A stretch of 8,024 nt of DNA from JBDLSO01 sp039799445 (GCA_039799445.1 JBDLSO010000030.1:1-8024), one strand, 5' to 3'. Positions 1 to 5,995 are shown, counted from the stretch's first letter. Numbers and translations are program-made. The notes: generated by a model not told the origin, from the sequence alone.

Positions 1-1
1 C

Positions 2-115
2 TTCAACAAAGCCTTAGAAGTGTATATTCCATACTACAATAATCAAAGACTACACTTTGGTATTAATTTAAAAACACCTAATGAAGTGCTGGGGTGTTCT
101 CAAGGTATTGATTAG
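2..115 (+). CDS. C-terminal end of a DDE (rve/integrase-core) transposase, 5' truncated by the window edge
   Basis: Reading frame 2 is open from the window edge to TAG at 113-115, giving 37 residues. It contains the pattern YYNNQRLHFG, then INLKTPNEVL. This is the usual tail of IS3/IS481-type integrase-core transposases, which end in Y-N-x-x-R-x-H-x-x-L-x-x-x-T-P. The DDE catalytic residues lie upstream, outside the window, except possibly the region just before this tail, so activity cannot be judged. It is the right-hand part of an insertion sequence whose end should lie a little downstream, among the palindromes at 122-249. The family (IS3 against IS481) cannot be decided from the tail alone. 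The open frame and clean stop suggest the gene is not obviously decayed here. Confidence 0.8.
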   Translation, partial: FNKALEVYIPYYNNQRLHFGINLKTPNEVLGCSQGID

Positions 116-121
116 ATTACG

Positions 122-176
122 GGTCTGAGGCTAAAACAGCTGCGTGCAGCTGTTCGCCAGACCAGTAAAAACTGGT
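122..176. repeat. Overlapping, mutually exclusive hairpins downstream of the transposase
   Basis: AACAGCTGC at 135-143 pairs with GCAGCTGTT at 146-154. An outer stem, GGTCTG at 122-127 with CAGACC at 158-163, encloses it. A third hairpin, ACCAGT (161-166) with ACTGGT (171-176), reuses bases 161-163, so it cannot form together with the outer stem. This could be the transposase terminator region or a structured IS end. A regulatory role is speculative. Confidence 0.6.
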
Positions 177-225
177 TTAGGGTGGTTTCCAATTTCGAGT
201 CTTTTGTTTTCAATTTTTTGTATTG

Positions 226-249
226 ATGTGTCTAATATATTAGACACAT
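226..249. repeat. Perfect 24-bp palindrome, candidate insertion-sequence end
   Basis: The 12 bases ATGTGTCTAATA (226-237) are followed directly by their exact reverse complement (238-249). The site lies 110 bp after the transposase stop and has no T-tract, so it is not a typical terminator. It may mark the IS end, be a binding site for a dimeric protein, or be a palindromic target. The left end of the element would be needed to choose. Confidence 0.5.
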
Positions 250-334
250 TCTAAAAGAATTTGTATTAACCTATCCTCAAAATATATCTCTCAAAAGGCT
301 CCTCGGAAGCCGATTCTAAGCTGAGTTGGAAGAA

Positions 335-384
335 ATTTTCCGTCTCACGCAATAAACTAAAAAAAATAGAGTGAGACGGAAAAT
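335..384 (-). terminator. Inverted repeat after rnhA, possible terminator
   Basis: ATTTTCCGTCTCAC at 335-348 is the exact reverse complement of 371-384, giving 14-bp arms around a 22-base A-rich spacer. On the minus strand it starts about 50 bases past the rnhA stop. The loop is large, and only a weak run of T (ATTTCTT) follows the stem on the minus strand. This makes it an imperfect intrinsic terminator; it could instead be a protein site or a remnant of an inserted element. Confidence 0.45.
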
Positions 385-435
385 ATTCTGTTCTTTTGAA
401 GATACATGTGAAAACAAAAACAAAAAAGCAAAGAA

Positions 436-918
436 CTACTCCTTAATCGGATACACATTCACATCTCCTACAAATAATTCCATTGCTATATTATCTGCAA
501 ATGTAGTCGCAATAGTATCTGCTCGCTCATTGCCCGCAATACCTATATGCCCACGTACATATTCGTATGTCACTTTTTGCCCTTCGCTCGCTGCAAGTAA
601 CGCTTCCCACAAATCACGATTCAAAACTTCTTTTTTGTTAGAGCCGATCCAATTTCGTTTCTGCCAGCCTATTATCCACTCAGTCATACCTTTGAGTACA
701 TATTGTGAGTCAGTTTTGATATGTACTGGATTTCCTTTGCCATTTTTCTGTGTGAAAAGTAGTCCTTCAATAGTTGCCCGTAACTCCATTCTATTGTTGG
801 TGGTGTGTGCCTCGCGCCCACCAAGCTCAACCACTTTGTGTGTTCCGATAATAATAGTCCCCCAACCACCAGGGCCAGGATTCCCTCTTGCGCTACCGTC
901 TGTATATATTGTTATCAT
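436..918 (-). CDS. rnhA: Ribonuclease HI
   Basis: This 160-residue protein cleaves the RNA strand of RNA-DNA hybrids, removing R-loops, primers and misincorporated ribonucleotides in the cytoplasm. The full RNase H type 1 set is visible: D7 in YTDGS, E45 in MELRA, D70 in TDSQYV, D134 in GNERAD, and H124 in VRGHIG. These match the E. coli D10/E48/D70/D134 and H124 arrangement, and the length is close to the E. coli enzyme. The basic helix region around WQKRNW (residues 85-90) is present. The stop is TAG. The ATG at 918 was chosen because the protein then starts at the first beta strand (MITIYTDGS), as in other members, and because a -10 box ends six bases upstream. No Shine-Dalgarno sequence is seen, so the mRNA is probably leaderless. 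It is separated from the upstream glycosyltransferase gene by a strong terminator, so it is not in an operon with it. Confidence 0.96.
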   Translation of the reverse strand: MITIYTDGSARGNPGPGGWGTIIIGTHKVVELGGREAHTTNNRMELRATIEGLLFTQKNGKGNPVHIKTDSQYVLKGMTEWIIGWQKRNWIGSNKKEVLNRDLWEALLAASEGQKVTYEYVRGHIGIAGNERADTIATTFADNIAMELFVGDVNVYPIKE

Positions 919-924
919 ACAGAT

Positions 925-954
925 AGTATATAGAGTTTGGGATATAGAGTCTAA
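925..954 (-). promoter_or_regulatory. rnhA promoter, leaderless layout
   Basis: On the minus strand, TTAGAC (954-949) and TATACT (930-925) are separated by 18 bases. The -10 box ends exactly six bases before the rnhA ATG, which predicts transcription starting on the A of ATG. There is no room for a Shine-Dalgarno sequence. Confidence 0.6.
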
Positions 955-985
955 TACATCAACTGGTCTTATGTAGTATGTTGCA

Positions 986-1023
986 AAATAGCGTGGCGGA
1001 TGTACTCATCCGCCACGCTATTT
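986..1023 (-). terminator. Strong intrinsic terminator of the glycosyltransferase gene
   Basis: A perfect 17-bp stem (986-1002 with 1007-1023) closes on a four-base loop, TACT. The core is GC-rich (GCGTGGCGGATG). On the minus strand the stem ends in TATTTT and lies 43 bases after the TAG of the glycosyltransferase gene. It also separates that gene from the rnhA promoter. In the other direction it is followed by TATTTAATTC. Confidence 0.85.
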
Positions 1024-1058
1024 AATTCATTATTCTATATTCAATATTCTATATTCTA
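1024..1058. repeat. Array of five ATTC heptads beside the terminator
   Basis: On the plus strand this reads as five consecutive in-register heptamers: AATTCAT, TATTCTA, TATTCAA, TATTCTA, TATTCTA. They fill the gap between the hairpin and the end of the glycosyltransferase gene. A closely similar array follows another hairpin at 4891-4918, with the same order of heptad types. Confidence 0.6.
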
Positions 1059-1066
1059 AATCATTC

Positions 1067-2305
1067 CTACTTCTTCTCCAAAAAGAGAAAGCTATTATAC
1101 AAAGCTGTCAAATACTCTTTGTAGGAAACAGACATTGTACCGAACATTGCAGATACACCTTGCTTCATAGCTATCACACGTTCCTTGACTGTTGCGGGGC
1201 TATTGATAATAGACATAGATATATCAACTATTTTTGCTGCTTCGAATGTATCAACTAGAAATAAGTCATTACCGTCAAAGAAACTAGATATTTCTGGTGT
1301 CTTGATTGCTACTGTTGGACAAGTGGCTGCAAATGCATACATCAATAATGTGTCATACAAATATACATCTGGTCGCATAAGAAATAGATTGGCACTCTTG
1401 AAATATGACATAGGTGCCCTACTGAAATCAGCAGAAGAACCCTCAAATACAAAGTATTTTGCATATGAGCTTGCTCGTATATGTAATACATCAAGATATA
1501 CTGGCTCCACTGAACCCAAGACAACAAAACCAGCAAAATCAAAATGTGACTTAAGTCCCTTGATAATCTCTACACATTTTTTGAGATCACCTCTGTGCAA
1601 TAGTGCAGTATGCACAATAATAATAAATCTGAATTGTGGATACTTGGTATGCAAATCAATTGTTTTCTCGGTATGCGACAGGGCTTCAAAGTCTATATAC
1701 TTGGGCAATACATGCATTTTTTCTAATATACTTGGGCTGTATGCATACATTTTTGTATATCTATTTTCAAGCAATGCTGTACCAAGTGATACTGCTGCGG
1801 CACGTTTGATCAAGAAGCGCGAGAATATGGTACGTATCCAACGAATACTTGAAAAGATATTACCACGCAAAAAAGAAAATTCGTCTTTGATAAATACAAT
1901 ACTGAGTGCTGCTTTGAAATACCTAGCAGTATAAAAGCCGACTATTTGTGATAATACTATTTCGTCAGTCAATACAACGTCTATCTGTTTGTATACTTGT
2001 CCAAAAGTACTTCCCATTGTTGTTTTAGTCCACGGCGCTTTCACAAATTGATCTTGTTTTTGTATCAATCTAATTCGTTTCAAAGTGCTCCATATAGACA
2101 ATGTGATATTTTTGGTGCTGCAAGGATACACCCATATACGGTCACCTATTTTAGTGACTGCTTCTCCTGTGACTGCAAATGGCGATAATAGTATGAGATG
2201 TACTTCCTGAGTAGGCGTTGCTGCAAAGAGAAGCTCTTGCTCTGCCACTATACGGTGATTTTGAGTAAATCGCTCTGGACAATATACAATGGAAATAGTG
2301 TTCAT
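1067..2305 (-). CDS. GT-B-fold glycosyltransferase-like protein with a degenerate donor-site motif
   Basis: This is a 412-residue protein if started at ATG 2305. The N-terminal half (SIVYCPERFTQNHRIV, then IDVVLTDEIVLSQIVGFY) resembles an acceptor-side Rossmann domain. The C-terminal half resembles family GT4: LPKYIDFEAL (200-209) stands where LPNGVD is usual. FRFIIIVHTALLHRGDLKK (226-243) stands where the 'GR...KG' strand lies. YFVFEGS (284-290) and SANLFLMRPD (304-313) are also family-like. The E-x7-E donor motif is not kept: aligned on the last P of the usual E-A-x-A-x-G-x-P, both glutamates become tyrosine (Y316 and Y324). No signal peptide or clear membrane segment is seen. A TTG at 2320 would add five residues but sits just upstream of the -10 box, so it should not be in the transcript. 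Substrate and activity are unknown; it might be non-catalytic. No sugar-biosynthesis genes lie nearby. Confidence 0.55.
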   Translation of the reverse strand: MNTISIVYCPERFTQNHRIVAEQELLFAATPTQEVHLILLSPFAVTGEAVTKIGDRIWVYPCSTKNITLSIWSTLKRIRLIQKQDQFVKAPWTKTTMGSTFGQVYKQIDVVLTDEIVLSQIVGFYTARYFKAALSIVFIKDEFSFLRGNIFSSIRWIRTIFSRFLIKRAAAVSLGTALLENRYTKMYAYSPSILEKMHVLPKYIDFEALSHTEKTIDLHTKYPQFRFIIIVHTALLHRGDLKKCVEIIKGLKSHFDFAGFVVLGSVEPVYLDVLHIRASSYAKYFVFEGSSADFSRAPMSYFKSANLFLMRPDVYLYDTLLMYAFAATCPTVAIKTPEISSFFDGNDLFLVDTFEAAKIVDISMSIINSPATVKERVIAMKQGVSAMFGTMSVSYKEYLTALYNSFLFLEKK

Positions 2306-2311
2306 ACTATG

Positions 2312-2317
2312 AGTATA
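2312..2317 (-). promoter_or_regulatory. -10 box of the glycosyltransferase-like gene, leaderless layout
   Basis: TATACT on the minus strand ends six bases before ATG 2305. I see no good -35 element. The predicted transcript starts at the ATG, which argues for that start over the upstream TTG at 2320. Confidence 0.5.
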
Positions 2318-2363
2318 CAATATTGGCGCTTGAAGTGCGAATAGTCTTTTCTCTTTGCATCAA

Positions 2364-2387
2364 AATACAGAAGCTGTCCTCTGTATT
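2364..2387 (-). terminator. Weak intrinsic terminator after recJ
   Basis: AATACAGA (2364-2371) pairs with TCTGTATT (2380-2387) around an eight-base loop. On the minus strand the stem lies just after the recJ TAA and runs into TATTTTGA. The stem is short and AT-rich, so termination may be partial and some recJ transcripts may run into the glycosyltransferase gene. Confidence 0.45.
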
Positions 2388-2393
2388 GTTATA

Positions 2394-4118
2394 TTATGCC
2401 GCCACAACCGAGTGTATTCTCAGGCGTATCTCGCGTGCGCCAGCAAATGTATTCTTTTCAATATACGCAGTTACATCTACTCTCATATCTTGGGCAAGTT
2501 CTATTGAATTCCCTTGTGCGTCTTGTGTGCTGAGTCCTGCAAAAAACTGTATTGCTTTTACTTGTATACCACCCTCGCCGAGTATCAGTTCCAGATGATT
2601 TCTACTTTTGCCAAATACTCGCGCACTCACGACGCATACATTTTTGAATACAAAAAGTGGTCGCTGATTACCTACACCAAACGGAGCCAATCGTGAAATA
2701 ATGCTATATGTACCCAGCACAATATCTGAAAGCGTCAATTCGCCGTCGACAAAAAGCTCATTCTTTTTTTCAAGCTGCACATGTTTGGTTTTCTCATAAG
2801 CTGCAAGTAGTTTTTCTTCGAGTTCAAAAAGTGCGCTATGCGATACACTAAAGCCACCCGCAAACTCATGCCCACCAAATCCGATAAATGTATCGGGTGT
2901 TGCTGCCGACATCAAATCGACTAGATGTGTAAAACCATCGCTACGGCATGACCCTTTGTAGTCTCCCTCCTCTTCCCCGCGACCCCAAACAAATACAGTC
3001 TTTTTGTATTCATCTGCAAGTTTGCCAGCGATAAGTCCAATCACCCCAGGTGACCACTCTGTATCGCCGAGTACAAGCACTGGGTTATCTGTCCTTCCTT
3101 CCAGCTTGTTGTGTGCTTTTTTCATATGCACAGCTACATTGTCTTTACGTACCGTATTTAATCCTTCGAGATAATTTGCTTTCTCTACTGCTACCCTCTC
3201 ATCATTTGTCGACAAAAGAGTAAACGCATCCATCGGTATATCCATACGCGATGCTGCATTGAGACGAGGTGCAATACCGAACCCAATATCCTCCTCTGTC
3301 AGTAGTTCTGCTCGAAGCCCCGCTTTCAAAAGTAGTGCACGCAGCCCTCGTCTACGATTTTTGCGCAACACTATCAAGCCATAATACGCCAACACCCTGT
3401 TTTCATTCTGAAGTGGTACCATGTCGGATATAGTCGATATCCCTACCATATCGAGCAGCCATTTTGTAAATCCAGATGGAATCCTTTCAAATGCCGCAAT
3501 TTTATTTTCTTTACCTAAACTTACAAGCGCACAGACTAATTTCCATGCAGTTCCGCAACCACAAAGCATAGCATCTGGATATAGATTGCCTGTTCGTTTA
3601 GCATTGATAATTGCAAAAGCGGGAGGTAGTACTTGTACAGTAGTCCCAGCTACTATTTCTTCAAGCGGTAAATGATGGTCGGTGACGATGCAGGTGATGC
3701 CCAGACTTTCTGCAAGCTCTACCTCTTTTATATTTGTTATACCAAGGTCAACTGTGATAAGTACCGTGACACCCTCTCGTGCAAATACTTCAATAGCACT
3801 AGTATTGAGCCCATAGCCTTCTTTGTGGCGATGGGGTATGTAATTGGTGACATGTGTATATCCTATTTGTGAAAAAAAGTCATACAATACAACACTCCCA
3901 GGTATGCCATCACAATCATAGTCTCCATATATTACTATTTTTTCATTTCGCTCTATTGCAAGCAGTATTCTATCTACCGATTTCTGCATATCTTGCAGAA
4001 GGAATGGATCATATACTCCCGTTTCATATGATGGATTCAAGAAACTCTCTCGTTCTTTTTCGCCGACTATTCCCCTATTGGTCAGTAATATATCCAACAA
4101 ATCAGTACTTTTTATCAT
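2394..4118 (-). CDS. recJ: Single-stranded-DNA-specific 5'-3' exonuclease RecJ
   Basis: This 574-residue protein degrades 5' ends of single-stranded DNA in recombinational and mismatch repair. DHH-family motifs are in order: DYDCDG at 67-72 (motif I), D124 in ITVDLG (motif II), DHH at 147-149 in VTDHH (motif III), and D232 in SDMVPL (motif IV). APRLNAASRM follows at 283-292, and the DHHA1 motif GFGGHEFAGG at 413-422. A C-terminal OB-like region follows (about 450-570). The length matches usual bacterial RecJ. The metal-binding aspartates and histidines are all present, so it should be active with Mn or Mg. The start is ATG 4118, supported by TATAGT six bases upstream; there is no Shine-Dalgarno sequence. 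The stop is TAA. It is transcribed divergently from the ClpP-like gene, with a 103-bp shared upstream region, and in the same direction as the glycosyltransferase gene that follows after 88 bp. Confidence 0.95.
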   Translation of the reverse strand: MIKSTDLLDILLTNRGIVGEKERESFLNPSYETGVYDPFLLQDMQKSVDRILLAIERNEKIVIYGDYDCDGIPGSVVLYDFFSQIGYTHVTNYIPHRHKEGYGLNTSAIEVFAREGVTVLITVDLGITNIKEVELAESLGITCIVTDHHLPLEEIVAGTTVQVLPPAFAIINAKRTGNLYPDAMLCGCGTAWKLVCALVSLGKENKIAAFERIPSGFTKWLLDMVGISTISDMVPLQNENRVLAYYGLIVLRKNRRRGLRALLLKAGLRAELLTEEDIGFGIAPRLNAASRMDIPMDAFTLLSTNDERVAVEKANYLEGLNTVRKDNVAVHMKKAHNKLEGRTDNPVLVLGDTEWSPGVIGLIAGKLADEYKKTVFVWGRGEEEGDYKGSCRSDGFTHLVDLMSAATPDTFIGFGGHEFAGGFSVSHSALFELEEKLLAAYEKTKHVQLEKKNELFVDGELTLSDIVLGTYSIISRLAPFGVGNQRPLFVFKNVCVVSARVFGKSRNHLELILGEGGIQVKAIQFFAGLSTQDAQGNSIELAQDMRVDVTAYIEKNTFAGAREIRLRIHSVVAA

Positions 4119-4124
4119 GGTATT

Positions 4125-4133
4125 ACTATACCA
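4125..4133 (-). promoter_or_regulatory. Extended -10 promoter of recJ, leaderless layout
   Basis: The minus strand reads TGG TATAGT followed by six bases and the ATG. The TGn extension may make up for a poor -35. The region where its -35 would lie overlaps the -35 of the divergent ClpP-like gene (4149-4154), so the two promoters could compete for RNA polymerase. Confidence 0.55.
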
Positions 4134-4148
4134 TATTCTTTGTAATGA

Positions 4149-4177
4149 TTGACTTATTTATAAAGCTATGTTATTCT
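4149..4177 (+). promoter_or_regulatory. Sigma-70-type promoter of the ClpP-like gene
   Basis: TTGACT (4149-4154), a 17-base spacer ending in TGT, and TATTCT (4172-4177) form a good housekeeping promoter with an extended -10. The predicted start is near 4184, giving a 5' leader of about 38 bases. This is the only gene here with a clear leader plus ribosome site. Confidence 0.75.
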
Positions 4178-4208
4178 GCCTTCAGAAACAAATAATTTAA
4201 CCCCTGAA

Positions 4209-4215
4209 AAGGAGG
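4209..4215 (+). promoter_or_regulatory. Strong Shine-Dalgarno sequence of the ClpP-like gene
   Basis: AAGGAGG lies six bases before ATG 4222. It fixes the start and contrasts with the neighbouring genes, which show no such site. Confidence 0.85.
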
Positions 4216-4221
4216 CTGATA

Positions 4222-4875
4222 ATGCCACTTTCGTCGGAAGCACTACACCGAGCAAAGACCCTTGCCGCAGAAGATGCAACAATAGTACTATATGGTCGAC
4301 TTCATATAGAACACACTGAACATTATCTTTCGCTTATCAATTATTGCCAAGGTGCCGCTAGGCGGTTGGGTAAAGAAGAACTCCTGATAGAAATAGATTC
4401 GCCAGGGGGCGCTATTGGCATATTTAGTCTATTTAAAACCTATTTACCCAAAACTGGTCTACCTGTCAGGACAAGGGTGGTGGGTGGTCGTAGTGCGCAA
4501 TCAAGTGCTGCGATGATCTTTTTATTGGGTAATAATCGAGAAGTTGAGACGAGTTCAAGTTTACTATTTCATCACATTTCATCACCCAATGGCTTCAAAA
4601 CAAGTAATTGGAGAAAAAATAAGCGATGGCAAAGAAAATATGATTTTGACCCTTATTTTGCCACAGATGATAAGTCTGACTGTCCTTGGATTGATTTCTT
4701 TATTGAAAAAACAGGTCTTTCAAGAGATTTTACAGAGAACCTTTTTGTGGCAGATAGAGAGATGTTCGTAAAAGAAATTGTTGAGCTTAAAATAGCTACT
4801 ACAATTCCTGATGTTCCTCAACCGTGGCACGAATTGCTTTACCCATTACATACAAAACCATACGGTGGCACGTAA
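4222..4875 (+). CDS. Divergent ClpP/crotonase-fold serine protease
   Basis: This 217-residue protein has the ClpP (S14-like) core but is far from canonical ClpP. IDSPGGA at 58-64 forms the oxyanion-side loop. The nucleophile is probably S95 in QSSAAMIFLLG; S94 is an alternative. The histidine is H117 (or H118) in SLLFHHIS, and the acid is probably D178 in VADREMF, at the place of the ClpP catalytic Asp. The stretch from 124 to 157 is basic and charged (NWRKNKRWQRKYDFDP), unlike the handle region of standard ClpP. The C-terminus extends past the usual 'G-L-I-D' end with a proline/tryptophan-rich tail. There is no signal peptide or membrane helix, so it should be cytoplasmic. Whether it forms a barrel or partners with a Clp ATPase is unknown; no ATPase gene is in the window. 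Promoter and Shine-Dalgarno are both good, and the stop codon lies in the loop of its terminator. Confidence 0.75.
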   Translation: MPLSSEALHRAKTLAAEDATIVLYGRLHIEHTEHYLSLINYCQGAARRLGKEELLIEIDSPGGAIGIFSLFKTYLPKTGLPVRTRVVGGRSAQSSAAMIFLLGNNREVETSSSLLFHHISSPNGFKTSNWRKNKRWQRKYDFDPYFATDDKSDCPWIDFFIEKTGLSRDFTENLFVADREMFVKEIVELKIATTIPDVPQPWHELLYPLHTKPYGGT

Positions 4876-4890
4876 GTGCCACCTTATTTT
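4864..4890 (+). terminator. Terminator overlapping the end of the ClpP-like gene
   Basis: GGTGGCAC (4864-4871) pairs with GTGCCACC (4876-4883), followed by TTATTTT. The loop is GTAA, and its last three bases are the stop codon of the gene, so the left arm is coding. On the opposite strand it may also stop transcripts from the L,D-transpeptidase gene, since the two genes converge. Confidence 0.8.
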
Positions 4891-4918
4891 AATTCCATAT
4901 TCTCCATTCAACATTCTT
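4891..4918. repeat. Array of four ATTC heptads beside the terminator
   Basis: In-register heptamers AATTCCA, TATTCTC, CATTCAA, CATTCTT follow the hairpin and its T-tract. They match the first four heptads at 1024-1051 in order and in the central ATTC. Confidence 0.55.
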
Positions 4919-4928
4919 TGTAATTATC

Positions 4929-5912
4929 TTAATCCCTCACCACTACAGTTGTACCCAGATCTGCCCATTTATACAATTCCTCCGCATCGCCAAGCTGCAT
5001 ATTGACGCACCCATGTGACCATTCCTCACCAAACTTATCATGCCAATATGTTCCATGTATTGCCCCGCCTTGTACTGTGAAATACATAGTCCAAGGCACG
5101 CCCGGTAAGTCATAGACCTGACTACTGATACCAGGTAACGGCCCCTGCATATACCTACTTGGCGTTTTTCTAAATATCTGAAATGTACCCCGTGGCGTAT
5201 CATGTCCTTGCTTACCTGTTGAAATAACTTGCCCCATAAAAAGCTCTTCTCCTTCATACGCATAGAGCATTTGATCTCCTCTATCTATAATTATTTTTTT
5301 GTTTGTTTTAGGTGGTGCATCATCTGTGTATGAGCTTTCGGTATCAGGCAATACTTTGACTACTTTCTCAGATATATACCAGTCCCCTTTCTTGCGCTCT
5401 GGATATCTAATCCATTCATCACTAAATGTTACTTTGTACCACACACCACCATCTTTTGCTGTCACTACTTTTGAGACACGCAAGACCATTCCATTTCGCA
5501 TTGAAGCGATTTTTGTATATTCAGTACCAGGACCAGAACGAACAATTGCACACAAACCATCCTGATACACACCGCAGCCATCAATTACTTCAATATATGT
5601 ATCATATGAATAAACAGGTTTCTTTTTTGTATCTGTACTGTCGGTGGTAGTGGCCAGTGTAGTACTCGCAATAAGTGCTGCTGTATCGACACTATCTGTA
5701 CTCGTACTCATGATAATATCGAATATACTTGAAAACGATTTGCCAATACTTCCCTTGGTTTCTGATGCAGTATTGTTTTTGATACTCGCCATAAAAGTCT
5801 CGCTTTTTTGTTTGATCAAGTCATTTTGAGTAATCAGTGCTATATACAGGACAATAAGTACTACTAAAAAGAAAAAACTGCCGAGAAAAAATTGTGTATC
5901 TTTTGGTGACAT
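4929..5912 (-). CDS. Membrane-anchored L,D-transpeptidase (YkuD) with an SH3-like domain
   Basis: This 327-residue enzyme probably makes 3-3 cross-links in peptidoglycan, or attaches proteins to it, outside the cytoplasmic membrane. One hydrophobic segment at about 8-28 (FFLGSFFFLVVLIVLYIALI) acts as an anchor or uncleaved signal. A Ser/Thr-rich linker follows to about residue 98. Next is a bacterial SH3-like domain (about 105-187) with VRSGPGTEYTKIASM, then the YkuD domain from about 205. The catalytic signature is complete: H286 in AIHGTYW, then S299-H300-G301-C302-V303-N304, with C302 as the nucleophile. HDTPRGTFQI at 237-246 is also typical of the family. The stop is TAA. The ATG at 5912 leaves a short basic N-terminus before the membrane segment, as expected. 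It converges with the ClpP-like gene. No lipobox is seen. Its presence implies the cell has a peptidoglycan wall with a suitable stem peptide. Confidence 0.92.
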   Translation of the reverse strand: MSPKDTQFFLGSFFFLVVLIVLYIALITQNDLIKQKSETFMASIKNNTASETKGSIGKSFSSIFDIIMSTSTDSVDTAALIASTTLATTTDSTDTKKKPVYSYDTYIEVIDGCGVYQDGLCAIVRSGPGTEYTKIASMRNGMVLRVSKVVTAKDGGVWYKVTFSDEWIRYPERKKGDWYISEKVVKVLPDTESSYTDDAPPKTNKKIIIDRGDQMLYAYEGEELFMGQVISTGKQGHDTPRGTFQIFRKTPSRYMQGPLPGISSQVYDLPGVPWTMYFTVQGGAIHGTYWHDKFGEEWSHGCVNMQLGDAEELYKWADLGTTVVVRD

Positions 5913-5927
5913 ATGTATTATTGATAT

Positions 5928-5936
5928 TGTATAGCA
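5928..5936 (-). promoter_or_regulatory. Extended -10 promoter of the L,D-transpeptidase gene
   Basis: The minus strand reads TGC TATACA, with 15 bases to ATG 5912. This predicts a leader of only about nine bases and no Shine-Dalgarno sequence. The -35 is unclear. Confidence 0.45.
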
Positions 5937-5980
5937 AATGAGAGTTACTGTACACTACTCTTTTATCATTACTCTGATCT

Positions 5981-5989
5981 TGGTATACT
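5981..5989 (+). promoter_or_regulatory. Extended -10 promoter of the HIT gene, leaderless layout
   Basis: TATACT (5984-5989) is preceded by TTGG, which supplies a TGn extension. It is followed by exactly six bases (TGGCAT) and then ATG 5996. The predicted transcript starts on the A of ATG, and no Shine-Dalgarno sequence precedes the gene. Confidence 0.6.
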
Positions 5990-5995
5990 TGGCAT

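Larger units (their letters stand above)
116..435. other. Intergenic region rich in inverted repeats between the transposase and rnhA
   Basis: This stretch of about 320 bp holds no convincing gene. It contains three separate structures, listed individually: overlapping hairpins at 122-176, a 24-bp perfect palindrome at 226-249, and a 14-bp inverted repeat at 335-384. A further short stem, GGCT (297-300) with AGCC (308-311), lies between them. The left portion is probably the 3' non-coding end of the insertion sequence. The right portion is the 3' flank of rnhA. The exact IS boundary cannot be set without the left end of the element. Confidence 0.6.

Noticed and set aside
400..415. AGATACATGTGAAAAC as another parS-like site
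   Set aside because: Only about 10 of 16 positions match the consensus, and it is far from the cluster; this level is expected by chance.
672..680. TTATCCACT, one mismatch from a DnaA box
   Set aside because: A single near-match inside rnhA; no cluster, no AT-rich unwinding element and no dnaA or dnaN nearby, so no origin is claimed.
371..976. Plus-strand open frame of 201 codons opposite rnhA
   Set aside because: It is antisense to a clear RNase HI gene, has no family resemblance and no ribosome site, and begins inside an inverted repeat.
1024..1058. CRISPR-type repeat array
   Set aside because: The units are seven bases with no spacers and no cas genes are present.
1185..1934. Plus-strand open frame of 249 codons opposite the glycosyltransferase gene
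   Set aside because: It is a shadow of the minus-strand gene, with low-complexity composition and no promoter or ribosome site. The minus-strand gene has terminator and promoter signals that fit it.
2318..2320. TTG as the start of the glycosyltransferase gene
   Set aside because: It lies immediately upstream of the TATACT -10 box and so should not be transcribed; ATG 2305 fits the promoter.
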